64,000 nucleotides of DNA from Hydrogenophaga sp. A37 (GCF_002001205.1 NZ_MUNZ01000180.1:1-64000); one strand, 5' to 3'; counted from the first letter of the stretch, positions 17,913 to 26,080 are shown. Program-made: numbers and translations. Notes: generated from the sequence alone by a model not told the origin.

Positions 17913-19103
17913 GTGACCCCTCTGCAACTCTCCACCTACACACTGACCACCGCCCTCGGGCGCGGGCTGGAGGCCACTCGCGAGGCCTTGCGCGCCGAAC
18001 GCTCTGCCCTCGCACCCTGTGCGTTCGAATCGGTGGAACTCAACACCTGGGTCGGCGAGGTTCAGGGTGTGGATGCCCAGGCGCTGCCAGAGGCGCTGGC
18101 CCGCTACGACTGCCGCAACAACCGCCTGACCCTGATGGGTCTGGAAACCGATGGGTTTGCCGAGCGTGTGCGTGAGGCGGTTGCCCGGTATGGCGCTGAT
18201 CGCGTGGGCGTGTTCCTCGGCACCAGCACCGCCGGCATCCTGCAGACCGAGCTGGCCTACCGGCGGCGCGACCCGACCAGCGGCACACTGCCCGACGACT
18301 TCCACTACCGCACCACGCACAACGCTTTCTCGCTCGCCGAGTTCACGCGCGACCACTTCGCGCTGGAAGGCATGGCGATGGCGATCTCCACCGCGTGTTC
18401 GTCCAGCGCCAAGGTGTTCGCTGCCGCCGCGCGCCAACTCGCGCTGGGCACCATCGACGCGGCCATCGTGGGCGGTGTCGATTCGCTCTGCCTGACCACG
18501 CTCTACGGCTTCGCCTCGTTGCAACTCACCTCGTCACAACCCTGCCGGCCCTACGACGCGGCGCGCGACGGCATCTCCATCGGCGAGGGTGCGGCCTTTG
18601 CACTGCTGGAGCGTGCCGAACAACCCGTGCCTGGCACGGTGATGTTGCTCGGCGTGGGCGAGTCCAGCGACGCGTACCACATGTCGGCGCCGCACCCGCA
18701 GGGACTGGGCGCGCGTTTGGCGATGGAGTCCGCGCTGCGCTCGGCGGGCCTGGCCGCTGGCGACATCGATTACATCAACCTGCACGGCACCGCCACGCCC
18801 GCCAACGACTCGGCCGAAGGGCAGGCCGTGAGCGCGCTGTTCGGCGACAGCGTGCCGGGCAATTCCACCAAGGGCTACATGGGCCACACCCTGGGCGCTG
18901 CGGGCGCCATCGAAGCGATCATCTGCGCCATGGCGCTGACCGACGGGCGACTGCCCGGCAGCCCGGGCACTGGCGCGCTGGACCCGGCCATACCGATCCG
19001 CTACCAGCTCAAGGGGGGAGACGCCTCACTGCGCTACACGCTCAGCAATTCGTTCGGGTTCGGCGGCAGCAACTGCAGCCTCGTGTTGGGGATCACGGAA
19101 TGA
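17913..19103 (+). CDS. Beta-ketoacyl-ACP synthase (pigment cluster KS 2)
   Basis: 396-aa ketosynthase of the FabF superfamily. The nucleophile is Cys162 in AISTACSSSAKVFAAA, with His in INLHGTATPANDSAEG and KGYMGHTLGAAGAIEA, so all three catalytic residues are present. The C-terminus is NSFGFGGSNCSLVLG. It is followed with 4-bp overlap by a chain-length-factor-type partner, and then by a dehydratase and ketoreductase, forming a type II polyketide-like elongation module. The GTG start at 17913 is the first in-frame start after the gap; ATGs lie only much further in. Confidence 0.92.
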   Translation: MTPLQLSTYTLTTALGRGLEATREALRAERSALAPCAFESVELNTWVGEVQGVDAQALPEALARYDCRNNRLTLMGLETDGFAERVREAVARYGADRVGVFLGTSTAGILQTELAYRRRDPTSGTLPDDFHYRTTHNAFSLAEFTRDHFALEGMAMAISTACSSSAKVFAAAARQLALGTIDAAIVGGVDSLCLTTLYGFASLQLTSSQPCRPYDAARDGISIGEGAAFALLERAEQPVPGTVMLLGVGESSDAYHMSAPHPQGLGARLAMESALRSAGLAAGDIDYINLHGTATPANDSAEGQAVSALFGDSVPGNSTKGYMGHTLGAAGAIEAIICAMALTDGRLPGSPGTGALDPAIPIRYQLKGGDASLRYTLSNSFGFGGSNCSLVLGITE

Positions 19104-19903
19104 ACGCCCAACCTCTGCAAGCCTGGATCAACGGCATCGGCCTGATTGCGCCCGGCCTGCCCGACTGGGCCACCGCAGCGGCGGTGCTGCGCGGTGAGGC
19201 GGCTTACGTGTCGGCACCGAGTGTGCTGCCCGTGCCGCTGCTGCTGCCCCCGGCCGAGCGCCGCCGTGCCAGCCGCGTCATCCGGCTCAGCCTGGGCGTG
19301 GGCCTGGAGGCGGTGACGCATGCCGGTGCCGACGCCTCCGCGCTGGCCACCGTGTTTGCCGCCTCTGGCGCCGACGGCCACAACTGCCATTCCCTGTGCG
19401 AGCAGCTCGCGGGCGAAGACCGCCAGATTTCGCCCACGCGCTTCCACAACTCGGTGCACAACGCCGCCGCCGGCTACTGGGGCATCGCCATGCACAGCAT
19501 GGCGCCGTGCCAAGTGTTGGGCGCGTTCGACGCCAGCTTCGGCGCCGGCCTGCTCGACGCATTGGCCCAGGTGGCGATGGACGGCCAACCGGTGCTGCTG
19601 GTGGCCTACGACAGCGAGTACCCCGAACCGCTGCACGCCAAGCGCGACACGCCCGACTGCGGCGGCGTGGCCTTGTTGCTGAGCGCCCAACGCGGCGCCG
19701 CTTCGCTGGCGTCGATCACGGTGACGCCCAGCCGGGTGGCAGCGGAGGTGCTGGGCGACGCCGCCATGGAAGGGCTGCGCCAGAACATCCCGGCCCTGCG
19801 CGCCTTGCCCCTGCTGCAGCGCCTGGCGCGCGGCACGGCCGGCCCGGTGGTGCTCGACTACCTCGTGCCCATGCAGCTTCAGGTGGACCTGCAACCGTGT
19901 TGA
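19100..19903 (+). CDS. Beta-ketoacyl synthase chain-length-factor-type protein
   Basis: 267-aa protein corresponding only to the N-terminal half of a ketosynthase (the 'beta-ketoacyl synthase chain length factor' family). It begins AWINGIGLIAPGLPDWATA and contains ISPTRFHNSVHNAAAGYWG. The position of the ketosynthase nucleophile loop has no ACSS motif, so it should be catalytically inactive as a condensing enzyme. In characterised aryl polyene systems such a protein pairs with a full ketosynthase and sets chain length; here the partner is the overlapping KS at 17913. Start ATG 19100 overlaps the KS stop (ATGA). Confidence 0.85.
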   Translation: MNAQPLQAWINGIGLIAPGLPDWATAAAVLRGEAAYVSAPSVLPVPLLLPPAERRRASRVIRLSLGVGLEAVTHAGADASALATVFAASGADGHNCHSLCEQLAGEDRQISPTRFHNSVHNAAAGYWGIAMHSMAPCQVLGAFDASFGAGLLDALAQVAMDGQPVLLVAYDSEYPEPLHAKRDTPDCGGVALLLSAQRGAASLASITVTPSRVAAEVLGDAAMEGLRQNIPALRALPLLQRLARGTAGPVVLDYLVPMQLQVDLQPC

Positions 19904-20331
19904 ACAGAGACTGGATCGCCGCGCACATTCCCCACCAGGGCAGCATGTGCCTGCTGGAGAACGTGCTCGAGTGGAGCGAGCAGCGCATCGTCTGCGAGGC
20001 GCTGAGCCACACCGACCCCCTGAACCCGCTGCGCGCGGCGGACCGCCTGGGCGCGGCCACCGGTGTGGAGTACGCCGCGCAGGCCATGGCGGTGCACGGC
20101 GCCTTGCTCGCGCAGTCGGCCGCTGCGCCCACCCAGGGTTACCTCACCAGCGTGCGGGCCTTAAGCCTGCACGTGGACCGGCTGGACGACCAGGTCGGGC
20201 CGCTGCGCATCAGCGCCGAGCGCCTCTCAGGCGACGCGCGGCTCATCCTCTACCAATTCCACATCCACCACGGTGAGCGCTGCCTGATCGAAGGCCGAGC
20301 TTCGGTGGTGCTCGACGCACAGACCCTATGA
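19897..20331 (+). CDS. Hot-dog 3-hydroxyacyl-ACP dehydratase-like protein (dehydratase 2)
   Basis: 144-aa hot-dog-fold protein resembling the second dehydratase of aryl polyene clusters. It begins DWIAAHIPHQGSMCLLENVL, the N-terminal signature of this branch, and contains GVEYAAQAMAVHGALLA, matching the central helix. The start is GTG 19897 or the adjacent TTG 19900; both overlap the chain-length-factor stop. It overlaps the ketoreductase gene by 4 bp. Together with the short dehydratase at 11326 it may act as a heterodimer. The assignment rests on fold motifs and context. Confidence 0.8.
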   Translation: MLNRDWIAAHIPHQGSMCLLENVLEWSEQRIVCEALSHTDPLNPLRAADRLGAATGVEYAAQAMAVHGALLAQSAAAPTQGYLTSVRALSLHVDRLDDQVGPLRISAERLSGDARLILYQFHIHHGERCLIEGRASVVLDAQTL

Positions 20332-21065
20332 CTTTTTCAGCGAAAAGCAGGCGCGCCTTGGTCACCGGCGGCAGTGGCGGCATCGGCGCCGCGATCTGCC
20401 AGCGCCTGGCCGCCGACGGCCACCACGTCATCGTGCACGCCAACCGGGGCCTGGAGAAGGCGCAGGCCATCGCGGCGCAGATCGTGGCAGAGGGCGGCAG
20501 TGCCGAGGCCGTGGCCTTCGACATCACCGACCGTGCCGCGACCGCTGCCGCGCTCGAAGCGCTGACCGAGGTGGGCGCCATCCAGATCCTGGTGAACAAC
20601 GCCGGCATCCACGACGACGCGGTGTTCCCCGGCATGAGCGGCGAGCAGTGGGACCGCGTGCTCGACGTGTCGCTCAACGGCTTCTTCAACGTCACCCAGC
20701 CGCTGACCATGCCCATGATGCGCACCCGCTGGGGCCGCATCGTCAGCATCTCGTCGGTTGCGGCCGTGGCGGGCAACCGGGGGCAGGTGAACTACTCGGC
20801 GGCCAAGGGCGCCCTGCACGCCGCGAGCAAGTCACTCGCACTGGAGCTGGCGAGCCGGGGTGTGACGGTCAACGCCGTGGCACCCGGGCTCATCGCCACC
20901 GGCATGATCGAGGGCACGTTCGATGCGGACATGGTCAAGCGCATGGTGCCGATGCAGCGGGTCGGCCAGCCGAAAGAGGTGGCCGACCTCGTGGCCTTCC
21001 TCGCCTCCGATCAGGCGGGCTATATTTCCGGGCAGGTGATTTCGATCAACGGCGCGATGATCTGA
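20328..21065 (+). CDS. fabG: 3-oxoacyl-ACP reductase (pigment cluster ketoreductase)
   Basis: 245-aa short-chain dehydrogenase/reductase of the FabG type. The NADP(H)-binding motif is ALVTGGSGGIGAAICQRL, NNAG appears in QILVNNAGIHDDA, and the catalytic Ser-Tyr-x3-Lys set is in IVSISSVAAVAGNRG and NYSAAKGALHAASK. It would reduce the beta-keto group after each condensation. It is a dedicated copy within the pigment operon and overlaps the dehydratase gene by 4 bp. The housekeeping fabG would normally sit with fabD/acpP, which are absent here; fabG is therefore a family label. Confidence 0.92.
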   Translation: MTFSAKSRRALVTGGSGGIGAAICQRLAADGHHVIVHANRGLEKAQAIAAQIVAEGGSAEAVAFDITDRAATAAALEALTEVGAIQILVNNAGIHDDAVFPGMSGEQWDRVLDVSLNGFFNVTQPLTMPMMRTRWGRIVSISSVAAVAGNRGQVNYSAAKGALHAASKSLALELASRGVTVNAVAPGLIATGMIEGTFDADMVKRMVPMQRVGQPKEVADLVAFLASDQAGYISGQVISINGAMI

Positions 21066-21108
21066 GCGCGCCAACGCTGCCATCAACCGGCGGCAAGGAG
21101 TTCAAGTC

Positions 21109-21588
21109 ATGAAGCAACGCAAGGTGTTCTGGGGTCTGGTGGTGGCATGGGCAGGCCTGATGGCCCCCGGTCTGGCCCAGGCCCAGGCAGACAGCCCGGC
21201 GCTTGAAGCCTGCCTGCAGGCCTGGGGCAACAACCACCCCTTCGGCAGCCGCCCCACCTACCGAACCCTGGCCACCTCGGTGAAGGTGTTCGGGCGCGGT
21301 CCCAGCACCGCCGACCGCGAGGTCACCGACACGCCCGCGCTGATCCTGGTCAACCCAGGGGTGAACGTGATGGGTGCTTCCGAGATCGAGCTGCTCAACC
21401 CCAACGGCTGGTACTGCCTGCGTTCGGCCGTCAACGTGATGGGGGGCATGGACATCAAGCTGCACTGCCGCGCGCGCCTGGCCTCGGCCTCGGGTGGCAC
21501 CACCGTCTGGGGCGGTGACAACGCGGCCAAGGGGGTGACGGTGATGGGCGCGATCACGGTTGAGCGGGTCGGTTGCCCGGACACCTGA
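21109..21588 (+). CDS. Secreted protein of unknown function with VNVMG repeats
   Basis: 159-aa protein I do not recognise. It has a clear Sec signal peptide (FWGLVVAWAGLMAPGLAQAQA, cleavage near AQA-QAD). The mature part holds three spaced copies of a V-[NT]-V-M-G motif (NPGVNVMGASEIEL, SAVNVMGGMDIKL, KGVTVMGAITVERV), a periodicity that suggests a short beta-helix or repeated beta-hairpin. Four cysteines may form disulfides. It lies 43 bp after the ketoreductase with an AAGGAG site, so it is probably the last gene of the + arm, and its stop codon lies within a terminal inverted repeat of the 109-bp element. Confidence 0.6.
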   Translation: MKQRKVFWGLVVAWAGLMAPGLAQAQADSPALEACLQAWGNNHPFGSRPTYRTLATSVKVFGRGPSTADREVTDTPALILVNPGVNVMGASEIELLNPNGWYCLRSAVNVMGGMDIKLHCRARLASASGGTTVWGGDNAAKGVTVMGAITVERVGCPDT

Positions 21589-21694
21589 TACGGCTTTGCC
21601 TTCAAACGTATAACTTCGTTGCTTCGCCTTGCCGTGCTGTAGCACTGTCTGCGGCTTCGCGCCTTGTTCTACGCTTGAATGCAAAGCCGTATGA
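21586..21694. repeat. 109-bp MITE-like element with 25-bp terminal inverted repeats
   Basis: The arms 21586-21610 and 21670-21694 are inverted repeats matching at 22 of 25 positions, with the shared core ATACGGCTTTGC. The 59-bp interior is rich in short palindromes, such as GTGCT-GT-AGCAC. It lies exactly between the convergent arms of the pigment cluster, including the last stop codon of the + arm. As RNA either strand would form a long hairpin, so it may also terminate transcription. Confidence 0.75.
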
Positions 21695-21713
21695 TGCCCG
21701 CTTCTGTTCGGGG

Positions 21714-22907
21714 TCAGCCGCCTGGCGTCTGACCCATGCGCCGCAGTTTCGGCGCCACCACCGGCACCGTCAGCATGGTGCTGGCCACGGCCATCAACAG
21801 CAGGGCGGTGAAGGTCTCGTTGGTGATGATCTGTTTGTCCAGCAGGATGTTGGCGAAGATGATCATGATCAGCGCCTTGGTCTGCAGCAGCCAGCCGATG
21901 AGCGACGCCTCTCCCTGGCCCCAGCCCAGCACCTTGCCGGCGATGCGCACACCGATCAGCTTGCCCGCCACCGACACCACCAGCAGCAAGGCAGCCGCCG
22001 CAAACACCTCGACACCCCCGACCGCCCAGTTGGTGCGCAAACCGGTGGAAAGGAAAAACACCGGCATCATCACCAGCAGCACGTGGTGGCGCAGCTGATC
22101 GAGCTTTTCCTGGTTGAACCAATGCGCGTCCATGATGGCGCCCGCGAGGAATGCACCGACCATGAAGTGCAGGCCCGACCAGTCAGCGCCGAAGCCGCAC
22201 AGCGCCAGCCAGATCAGCGCCACGTACCAGCGGTCTTTCTCGTCCAGCCAGGCCATGAGGCGGCGAAACGCCCAGCCCAGCACCACGAAGCCCACGAGAA
22301 ACACCACCTGCTTGCCGATGCGGCTCCAGTCCATCAGGATCAGAGCCAACACCCCCCAGATCGCGATATCGTCCAGGCTCGCGTAGCGCAGGATGCGCTG
22401 GCCCAGCGGGGCACGCAGGATGTCGAGCTTCTCCATCAGCAAAATCAGGATGGGCAGGGCCGTGACCGCGCAGGCCATGCCAATGCCCACCACGAACTGC
22501 CAGCCCAGCGCCTTGGGGCCGATCCAGCCGTCGAACCCCAGCAGCACGACCGCCGCGCCGCAGCCCAGCAGCAGCGGTGCACCCAGCGCCAGGCCAGCGG
22601 TGATGCCGCTTTCGCGGCGGTGTTTCCAGGCCTGGCCGAGGTCCAGCTCGATGCCGGCGATCATCACGAACAGCATCACCGCCCACCAGGCCACGCCGTT
22701 CAGCGACTGCACCACGGGCGGGGTGAACACGAACTGGTAGTACTCGGGAAACCATTGGCCGAGCACCCCAGGGCCGAGCACGATGCCCATGAGGATCTGC
22801 ACCACCACCAGAGGCGCGAAGTAGTCGGTCTTGAACACCCGCCACACCAGCCAGGGCAGGCTGAAAATGATGAGCATCGCAATGAGGAAGAGTTCGGTGG
22901 CGTTCAA
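21714..22907 (-). CDS. Cation:proton antiporter (Kef/NhaP-type)
   Basis: 397-aa membrane protein of the monovalent cation:proton antiporter-2/Na+-H+ exchanger fold, with about 12 hydrophobic segments: FLIAMLIIFSLPWLVWRVF, LVVVQILMGIVLGPGVLG, AWWAVMLFVMIAGIELDLG and others. ACAVTALPILILLMEKLDIL matches the conserved fold centre. No C-terminal TrkA-N regulatory domain follows. The start is TTG 22907, whose TTGA overlaps the upstream methyltransferase stop; the in-frame ATG at 23117 lies inside that gene. It is the last gene of the - arm. An ion antiporter in a pigment cluster is unexpected; it may energise export or be a passenger. Confidence 0.85.
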   Translation of the reverse strand: MNATELFLIAMLIIFSLPWLVWRVFKTDYFAPLVVVQILMGIVLGPGVLGQWFPEYYQFVFTPPVVQSLNGVAWWAVMLFVMIAGIELDLGQAWKHRRESGITAGLALGAPLLLGCGAAVVLLGFDGWIGPKALGWQFVVGIGMACAVTALPILILLMEKLDILRAPLGQRILRYASLDDIAIWGVLALILMDWSRIGKQVVFLVGFVVLGWAFRRLMAWLDEKDRWYVALIWLALCGFGADWSGLHFMVGAFLAGAIMDAHWFNQEKLDQLRHHVLLVMMPVFFLSTGLRTNWAVGGVEVFAAAALLLVVSVAGKLIGVRIAGKVLGWGQGEASLIGWLLQTKALIMIIFANILLDKQIITNETFTALLLMAVASTMLTVPVVAPKLRRMGQTPGG

Positions 22908-23665
22908 GGTTTGGTTCCGGTGAATTCGCGAAAAATGCCCAGGCTGACCGAGCAGTCCACGTCGGCAAAGCCGGCGTGGCGCAGCGCGTCCAGAATGGTG
23001 TCGGGGTCGAGCGCGGCTTCGATGGTGTCGCCGTAGTAGGCCCAGAGGCGCTTCACGTCGGCGTGGCGGCCGGTCAAGCGGGCGAGCAACGGCACCAGCA
23101 CCGAAATGTGAAACCACAACGCGCCCCGCAGCAGGCGGCTGCGCGGGCGGCTGATTTCCATGATGCAGACCTTGCCGCCGGGGCGCAGCACGCGCAGGTA
23201 CTCGGCGAACGCGCTGCTGAGGTCACCGACATGGCGCAGGGCGTAGCCCATGGAGACAAAGTCCACCTGCGCCTCGGGCAGGGGAATCGACTCGGCATAG
23301 CCCTCCAGGGTGTCCACGGCCACTTTCTTGCGCAGCTCGGCGAGCATGCCGGGGGAAGGGTCGAGCGCGATCACGCGCCCCTTCGGTCCCACCAACTCGA
23401 CGCCCGCCACCGTCACCAGGCCGGTACCGGCCGCCACGTCGAGCAAGCTCATGCCCTCACGCAGGCCATTGCGGCGCAGCACCTCGCGGCGGTACCAGGC
23501 GCCGCTGCCCAGGGCGGTGAGGGCTTCGGCACTGTCGTAGCCGGTGGCCGCTTCGTCGAACATCGCCTGCGTGACGCGGCGGCGCTCGTCTTCGTTGTGG
23601 AAATAGGTCTGCAGGCGCGGATCGGCCTTGAGTGCACCGCTGCGGTGCGCTTCGGGTTCGCTCAT
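22904..23665 (-). CDS. UbiE/COQ5-like SAM-dependent methyltransferase
   Basis: 253-aa methyltransferase with UbiE-family motifs: SAM motif I SLLDVAAGTGLVTVAGV, acidic motif II RVIALDPSPGMLAEL, VDFVSMGYALRHVGDLSSAF resembling the UbiE DNALR region, and VLRPGGKVCIMEISRPRS. By context it probably methylates an aromatic hydroxyl or ring carbon of the pigment head group rather than a quinone; the true ubiE is expected elsewhere. It lies one base before the glycosyltransferase end and overlaps the antiporter start. Confidence 0.85.
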   Translation of the reverse strand: MSEPEAHRSGALKADPRLQTYFHNEDERRRVTQAMFDEAATGYDSAEALTALGSGAWYRREVLRRNGLREGMSLLDVAAGTGLVTVAGVELVGPKGRVIALDPSPGMLAELRKKVAVDTLEGYAESIPLPEAQVDFVSMGYALRHVGDLSSAFAEYLRVLRPGGKVCIMEISRPRSRLLRGALWFHISVLVPLLARLTGRHADVKRLWAYYGDTIEAALDPDTILDALRHAGFADVDCSVSLGIFREFTGTKP

Positions 23666-23666
23666 C

Positions 23667-24449
23667 TCAAGCTCCCGTCGCGCTCAACCGGCGCCAGATC
23701 AACAACGGCAGCCGCCACACAAACCCGATGAACAGCCGGGTGTGCATCCAGGTCAGCAGGGTGTTGTCGCGCAGGTATTTGAAGTGCGACACACCGCCTT
23801 CTTCGGCGCTCAGGTAGCGCACCGGCGCGTCGATGTTGACCGGCCGCACGCCCGCCCAGCACAGGCGCACCACGGCCTCGGGGTCGAAGTCGAAGCGGCG
23901 CATGAAGCGGTTGCCGCGCATGACCTTGATCAGCGGCGCGATCGGGTAGACGCGAAAACCGTAGAGCGAGTCGCCCACACCCATCCACAGCGTCTCCAGG
24001 TTGGCCCAGCCGTTGGACACCTTGCGGCCGTTGACGCGAAGCGCGGGCGCTTCCGGGCCGAACACCGGCTTGCCCAGCACCATGGTGCCAGCGTCGCGCT
24101 GCGAGGCGGCCATGAAGGTGGGGATCAGGTCGGCCGGGTGCTGCCCGTCGGAGTCCATTGTGAGCGCGTGCGTGAAACCGGCCTGGGCCGCCAGGGAGAT
24201 GCCTTCGAGCACGGCGGCACCCTTGCCCTGGTTCTGCGGGAGCACGATGACCTTGAGGCCCGGGTCGCCCTGTGCCAGCGCCTGAAGGCTTTGGTCGGTG
24301 CCATCGGTGCTGCCATCGACCACGACCCAGACAGGAGCCCATTGCGCACGCGCCTGGCGCACGGTTTCCAGCACGCCGGGACCGGGGTTGTAACTAGGGA
24401 TCAGCACCAGGTGGGTGGTGGAGGGGGTGGGCGTGGTGCGCTCAGTCAT
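23667..24449 (-). CDS. Family 2 glycosyltransferase
   Basis: 260-aa GT-A-fold glycosyltransferase. It begins HLVLIPSYNPGPGVLETV, with WVVVDGSTDGTDQSL for nucleotide-sugar binding, QNQGKGAAVLEGISLA, and the metal-binding DxD variant ALTMDSDGQHPADL. A C-terminal hydrophobic stretch (LFIGFVWRLPLLIW) suggests a membrane anchor. Glycosyltransferases of this kind occur in xanthomonadin and some aryl polyene clusters. The start ATG 24449 (MTERTTPTP) overlaps the acyltransferase stop by 8 bp. It may build a polyprenyl- or glycolipid-linked acceptor for the pigment. Confidence 0.85.
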   Translation of the reverse strand: MTERTTPTPSTTHLVLIPSYNPGPGVLETVRQARAQWAPVWVVVDGSTDGTDQSLQALAQGDPGLKVIVLPQNQGKGAAVLEGISLAAQAGFTHALTMDSDGQHPADLIPTFMAASQRDAGTMVLGKPVFGPEAPALRVNGRKVSNGWANLETLWMGVGDSLYGFRVYPIAPLIKVMRGNRFMRRFDFDPEAVVRLCWAGVRPVNIDAPVRYLSAEEGGVSHFKYLRDNTLLTWMHTRLFIGFVWRLPLLIWRRLSATGA

Positions 24450-25221
24450 CTTGGGCAGGTGGGGCGGGCGGGACGATCTCGCGGCGGAAATACGCGTCCA
24501 GTTCCTGGGTGAAAGCGGTGAAGTCGGCGGGGGCGTCGAAGCGCCGGCCCAGGCGGGCACGGACATGGAGCGGCAGCACCGGCCGGCGGAACAGCGGCCA
24601 GGCCTTGCCCAGGTAGGGCGTGGAGAACTCCAGGATCACGGTCTGCACCGGGGCCTTGGCGCGGCTGGCGATCATGCCCAGCGTGAGCGTCAAGGGGTTG
24701 ATCGGGAACGCGGTGGTGCGGGTTCCCTCGGGAAAGATCAGCACCTGCCCGCCCGCTTGCAGCCCCTCGCGGCTCTGCCCGACGATCTGCATCACGCCGT
24801 CGTTGCGGATGTAGCGCGCCAGCCGGGCGGCCGAGCCGAACAGCAGGTTGTCCATCAGGCCGGCCTTCATGACGCAGATCACGTTGGGCAGGCGCGAGAT
24901 GATCAGCACCGCGTCGAGCAGGGAAGGGTGGTTGGCCGCGATGACCAGCGGGCCTTGATCGCGCAGGCCGTCGAGTTCGCTCAGGTCGAAGCGGCAGGCG
25001 CACAGCGTGCTCAGGATGCGCAGGTAAAAACGGAAGCCGTGCATGATGACGCGCCGGCCCACACGCTGGCCCAGCGGCGCCGGCAGCAGGGGGTGGAGCA
25101 GCATCGCGAAGGGCAGCCAGGCGAGGCAGAGCGCCGCCAGGCTGCCCAGGCCGATGTGCATGGCCACGCGCTCGTACAGGGCCCACAAGGGGCCGCTGCG
25201 GCGCAGGCTTTGCTCACTCAT
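24442..25221 (-). CDS. PlsC-type 1-acylglycerol-3-phosphate acyltransferase-like protein
   Basis: 259-aa acyltransferase with the H-x4-D motif in VIAANHPSLLDAVLII and the second block VLIFPEGTRTTAFPIN. An N-terminal hydrophobic region (LGSLAALCLAWLPFAMLLHP) anchors it to the inner membrane. Aryl polyene clusters commonly encode such a lyso-lipid acyltransferase, thought to build the lipid acceptor. The start MSEQSLRR at 25221 overlaps the upstream barrel gene by 8 bp. A role in general phospholipid synthesis is less likely given the context. Confidence 0.87.
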   Translation of the reverse strand: MSEQSLRRSGPLWALYERVAMHIGLGSLAALCLAWLPFAMLLHPLLPAPLGQRVGRRVIMHGFRFYLRILSTLCACRFDLSELDGLRDQGPLVIAANHPSLLDAVLIISRLPNVICVMKAGLMDNLLFGSAARLARYIRNDGVMQIVGQSREGLQAGGQVLIFPEGTRTTAFPINPLTLTLGMIASRAKAPVQTVILEFSTPYLGKAWPLFRRPVLPLHVRARLGRRFDAPADFTAFTQELDAYFRREIVPPAPPAQDD

Positions 25222-26080
25222 CAACCACGACGCGCTCTGCCGATTCACCCAGGATCCAGGAGACCGCCACACCGGCGGCGACGTAGTTCTTGGTGCGCAC
25301 CAGCGGGCTGTCGGCGAAGCGCGCCCCGCTCAGGTTGTCGTAGCGCAGGAAGGCGCCGACCCAGTGTTTCGGGTAGCGCTTGGACACGCCCACGACGTAC
25401 TGCATGCCCGCGAAGCCGCCGCCAGCGGCGTAGGCCGGGCGATTGGCGGTGGCATAGGCGGCATCGACGCCGTAGAAGTAGTGGTGCTGCTTGCGGTCGC
25501 CGAAGAGCGGGCCGAGTTGCATCCCCAGGTTCCAGTCGGGCAGGCCGGACAGGTCGCCGATGTCGAGGTTGAGCTTGGGGTGCACGACCCAGCCCAGGCT
25601 TCTGGAATTCTTCTCCAGCGTGAAGGCCGCGCGCATGGGCAGCAGCAGCTTGAGCTGGCGGGCGCGGTTCTCGGTGCGCCACAAGGTCAGGTTCAATTGA
25701 GGCCCGAGCTCGAAGTTGGCCTTCAGGTCGGGCATACCGGAGCGCACGCGGATGTCGTCGCTGGAGGCGGGCGGCGACAGCGCCACTGAGAAGGTCAGTT
25801 CCGCGAGGTCCGAGTCGAACAGCTCGGCGCGCACGCCGTCGCGGTCGGCCTTGAGGAACTCACCCCGGTAGACGAAGTAGGGCGAGGGCAAAAGAAAGTT
25901 GTGGCGCTGGTCGGACCCGCGGTAGGCGGGGAAGCTGACCGCGGCGACGCCGACACCAGCCTCCCACAGGGGCTTTTCTTCGGCCGCTAGGGCGGACTGG
26001 CCGACGGCGCACAACAGCAGGGCGCCAGCAGCCGTCCGTTTGAAGGAAGACATCGGCAGAGGGCTGTGGGTGGGGGTCAT
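25214..26080 (-). CDS. MipA/OmpV-family outer-membrane protein
   Basis: 288-aa predicted outer-membrane beta-barrel of the MipA/OmpV family. The signal peptide is FKRTAAGALLLCAVGQSALA, followed by WEAGVGVAAVSFPAYRGSDQ, the typical first strand and YxGSxx motif. Alternating aromatic/hydrophobic strands fill the rest, to VAAGVAVSWILGESAERVVV. The start is ATG 26080, which overlaps the upstream stop (ATGA), or ATG 26053 directly before the signal peptide. In the pigment operon it may form an outer-membrane scaffold or receptor; MipA itself links peptidoglycan enzymes, so a cell-envelope role is plausible but unproven. Confidence 0.85.
   Translation of the reverse strand: MTPTHSPLPMSSFKRTAAGALLLCAVGQSALAAEEKPLWEAGVGVAAVSFPAYRGSDQRHNFLLPSPYFVYRGEFLKADRDGVRAELFDSDLAELTFSVALSPPASSDDIRVRSGMPDLKANFELGPQLNLTLWRTENRARQLKLLLPMRAAFTLEKNSRSLGWVVHPKLNLDIGDLSGLPDWNLGMQLGPLFGDRKQHHYFYGVDAAYATANRPAYAAGGGFAGMQYVVGVSKRYPKHWVGAFLRYDNLSGARFADSPLVRTKNYVAAGVAVSWILGESAERVVVDE

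Noticed and set aside
21573-23036. 487-codon + strand frame
   Set aside because: Antisense to the antiporter, rich in His/Gln; it also crosses the MITE-like element.
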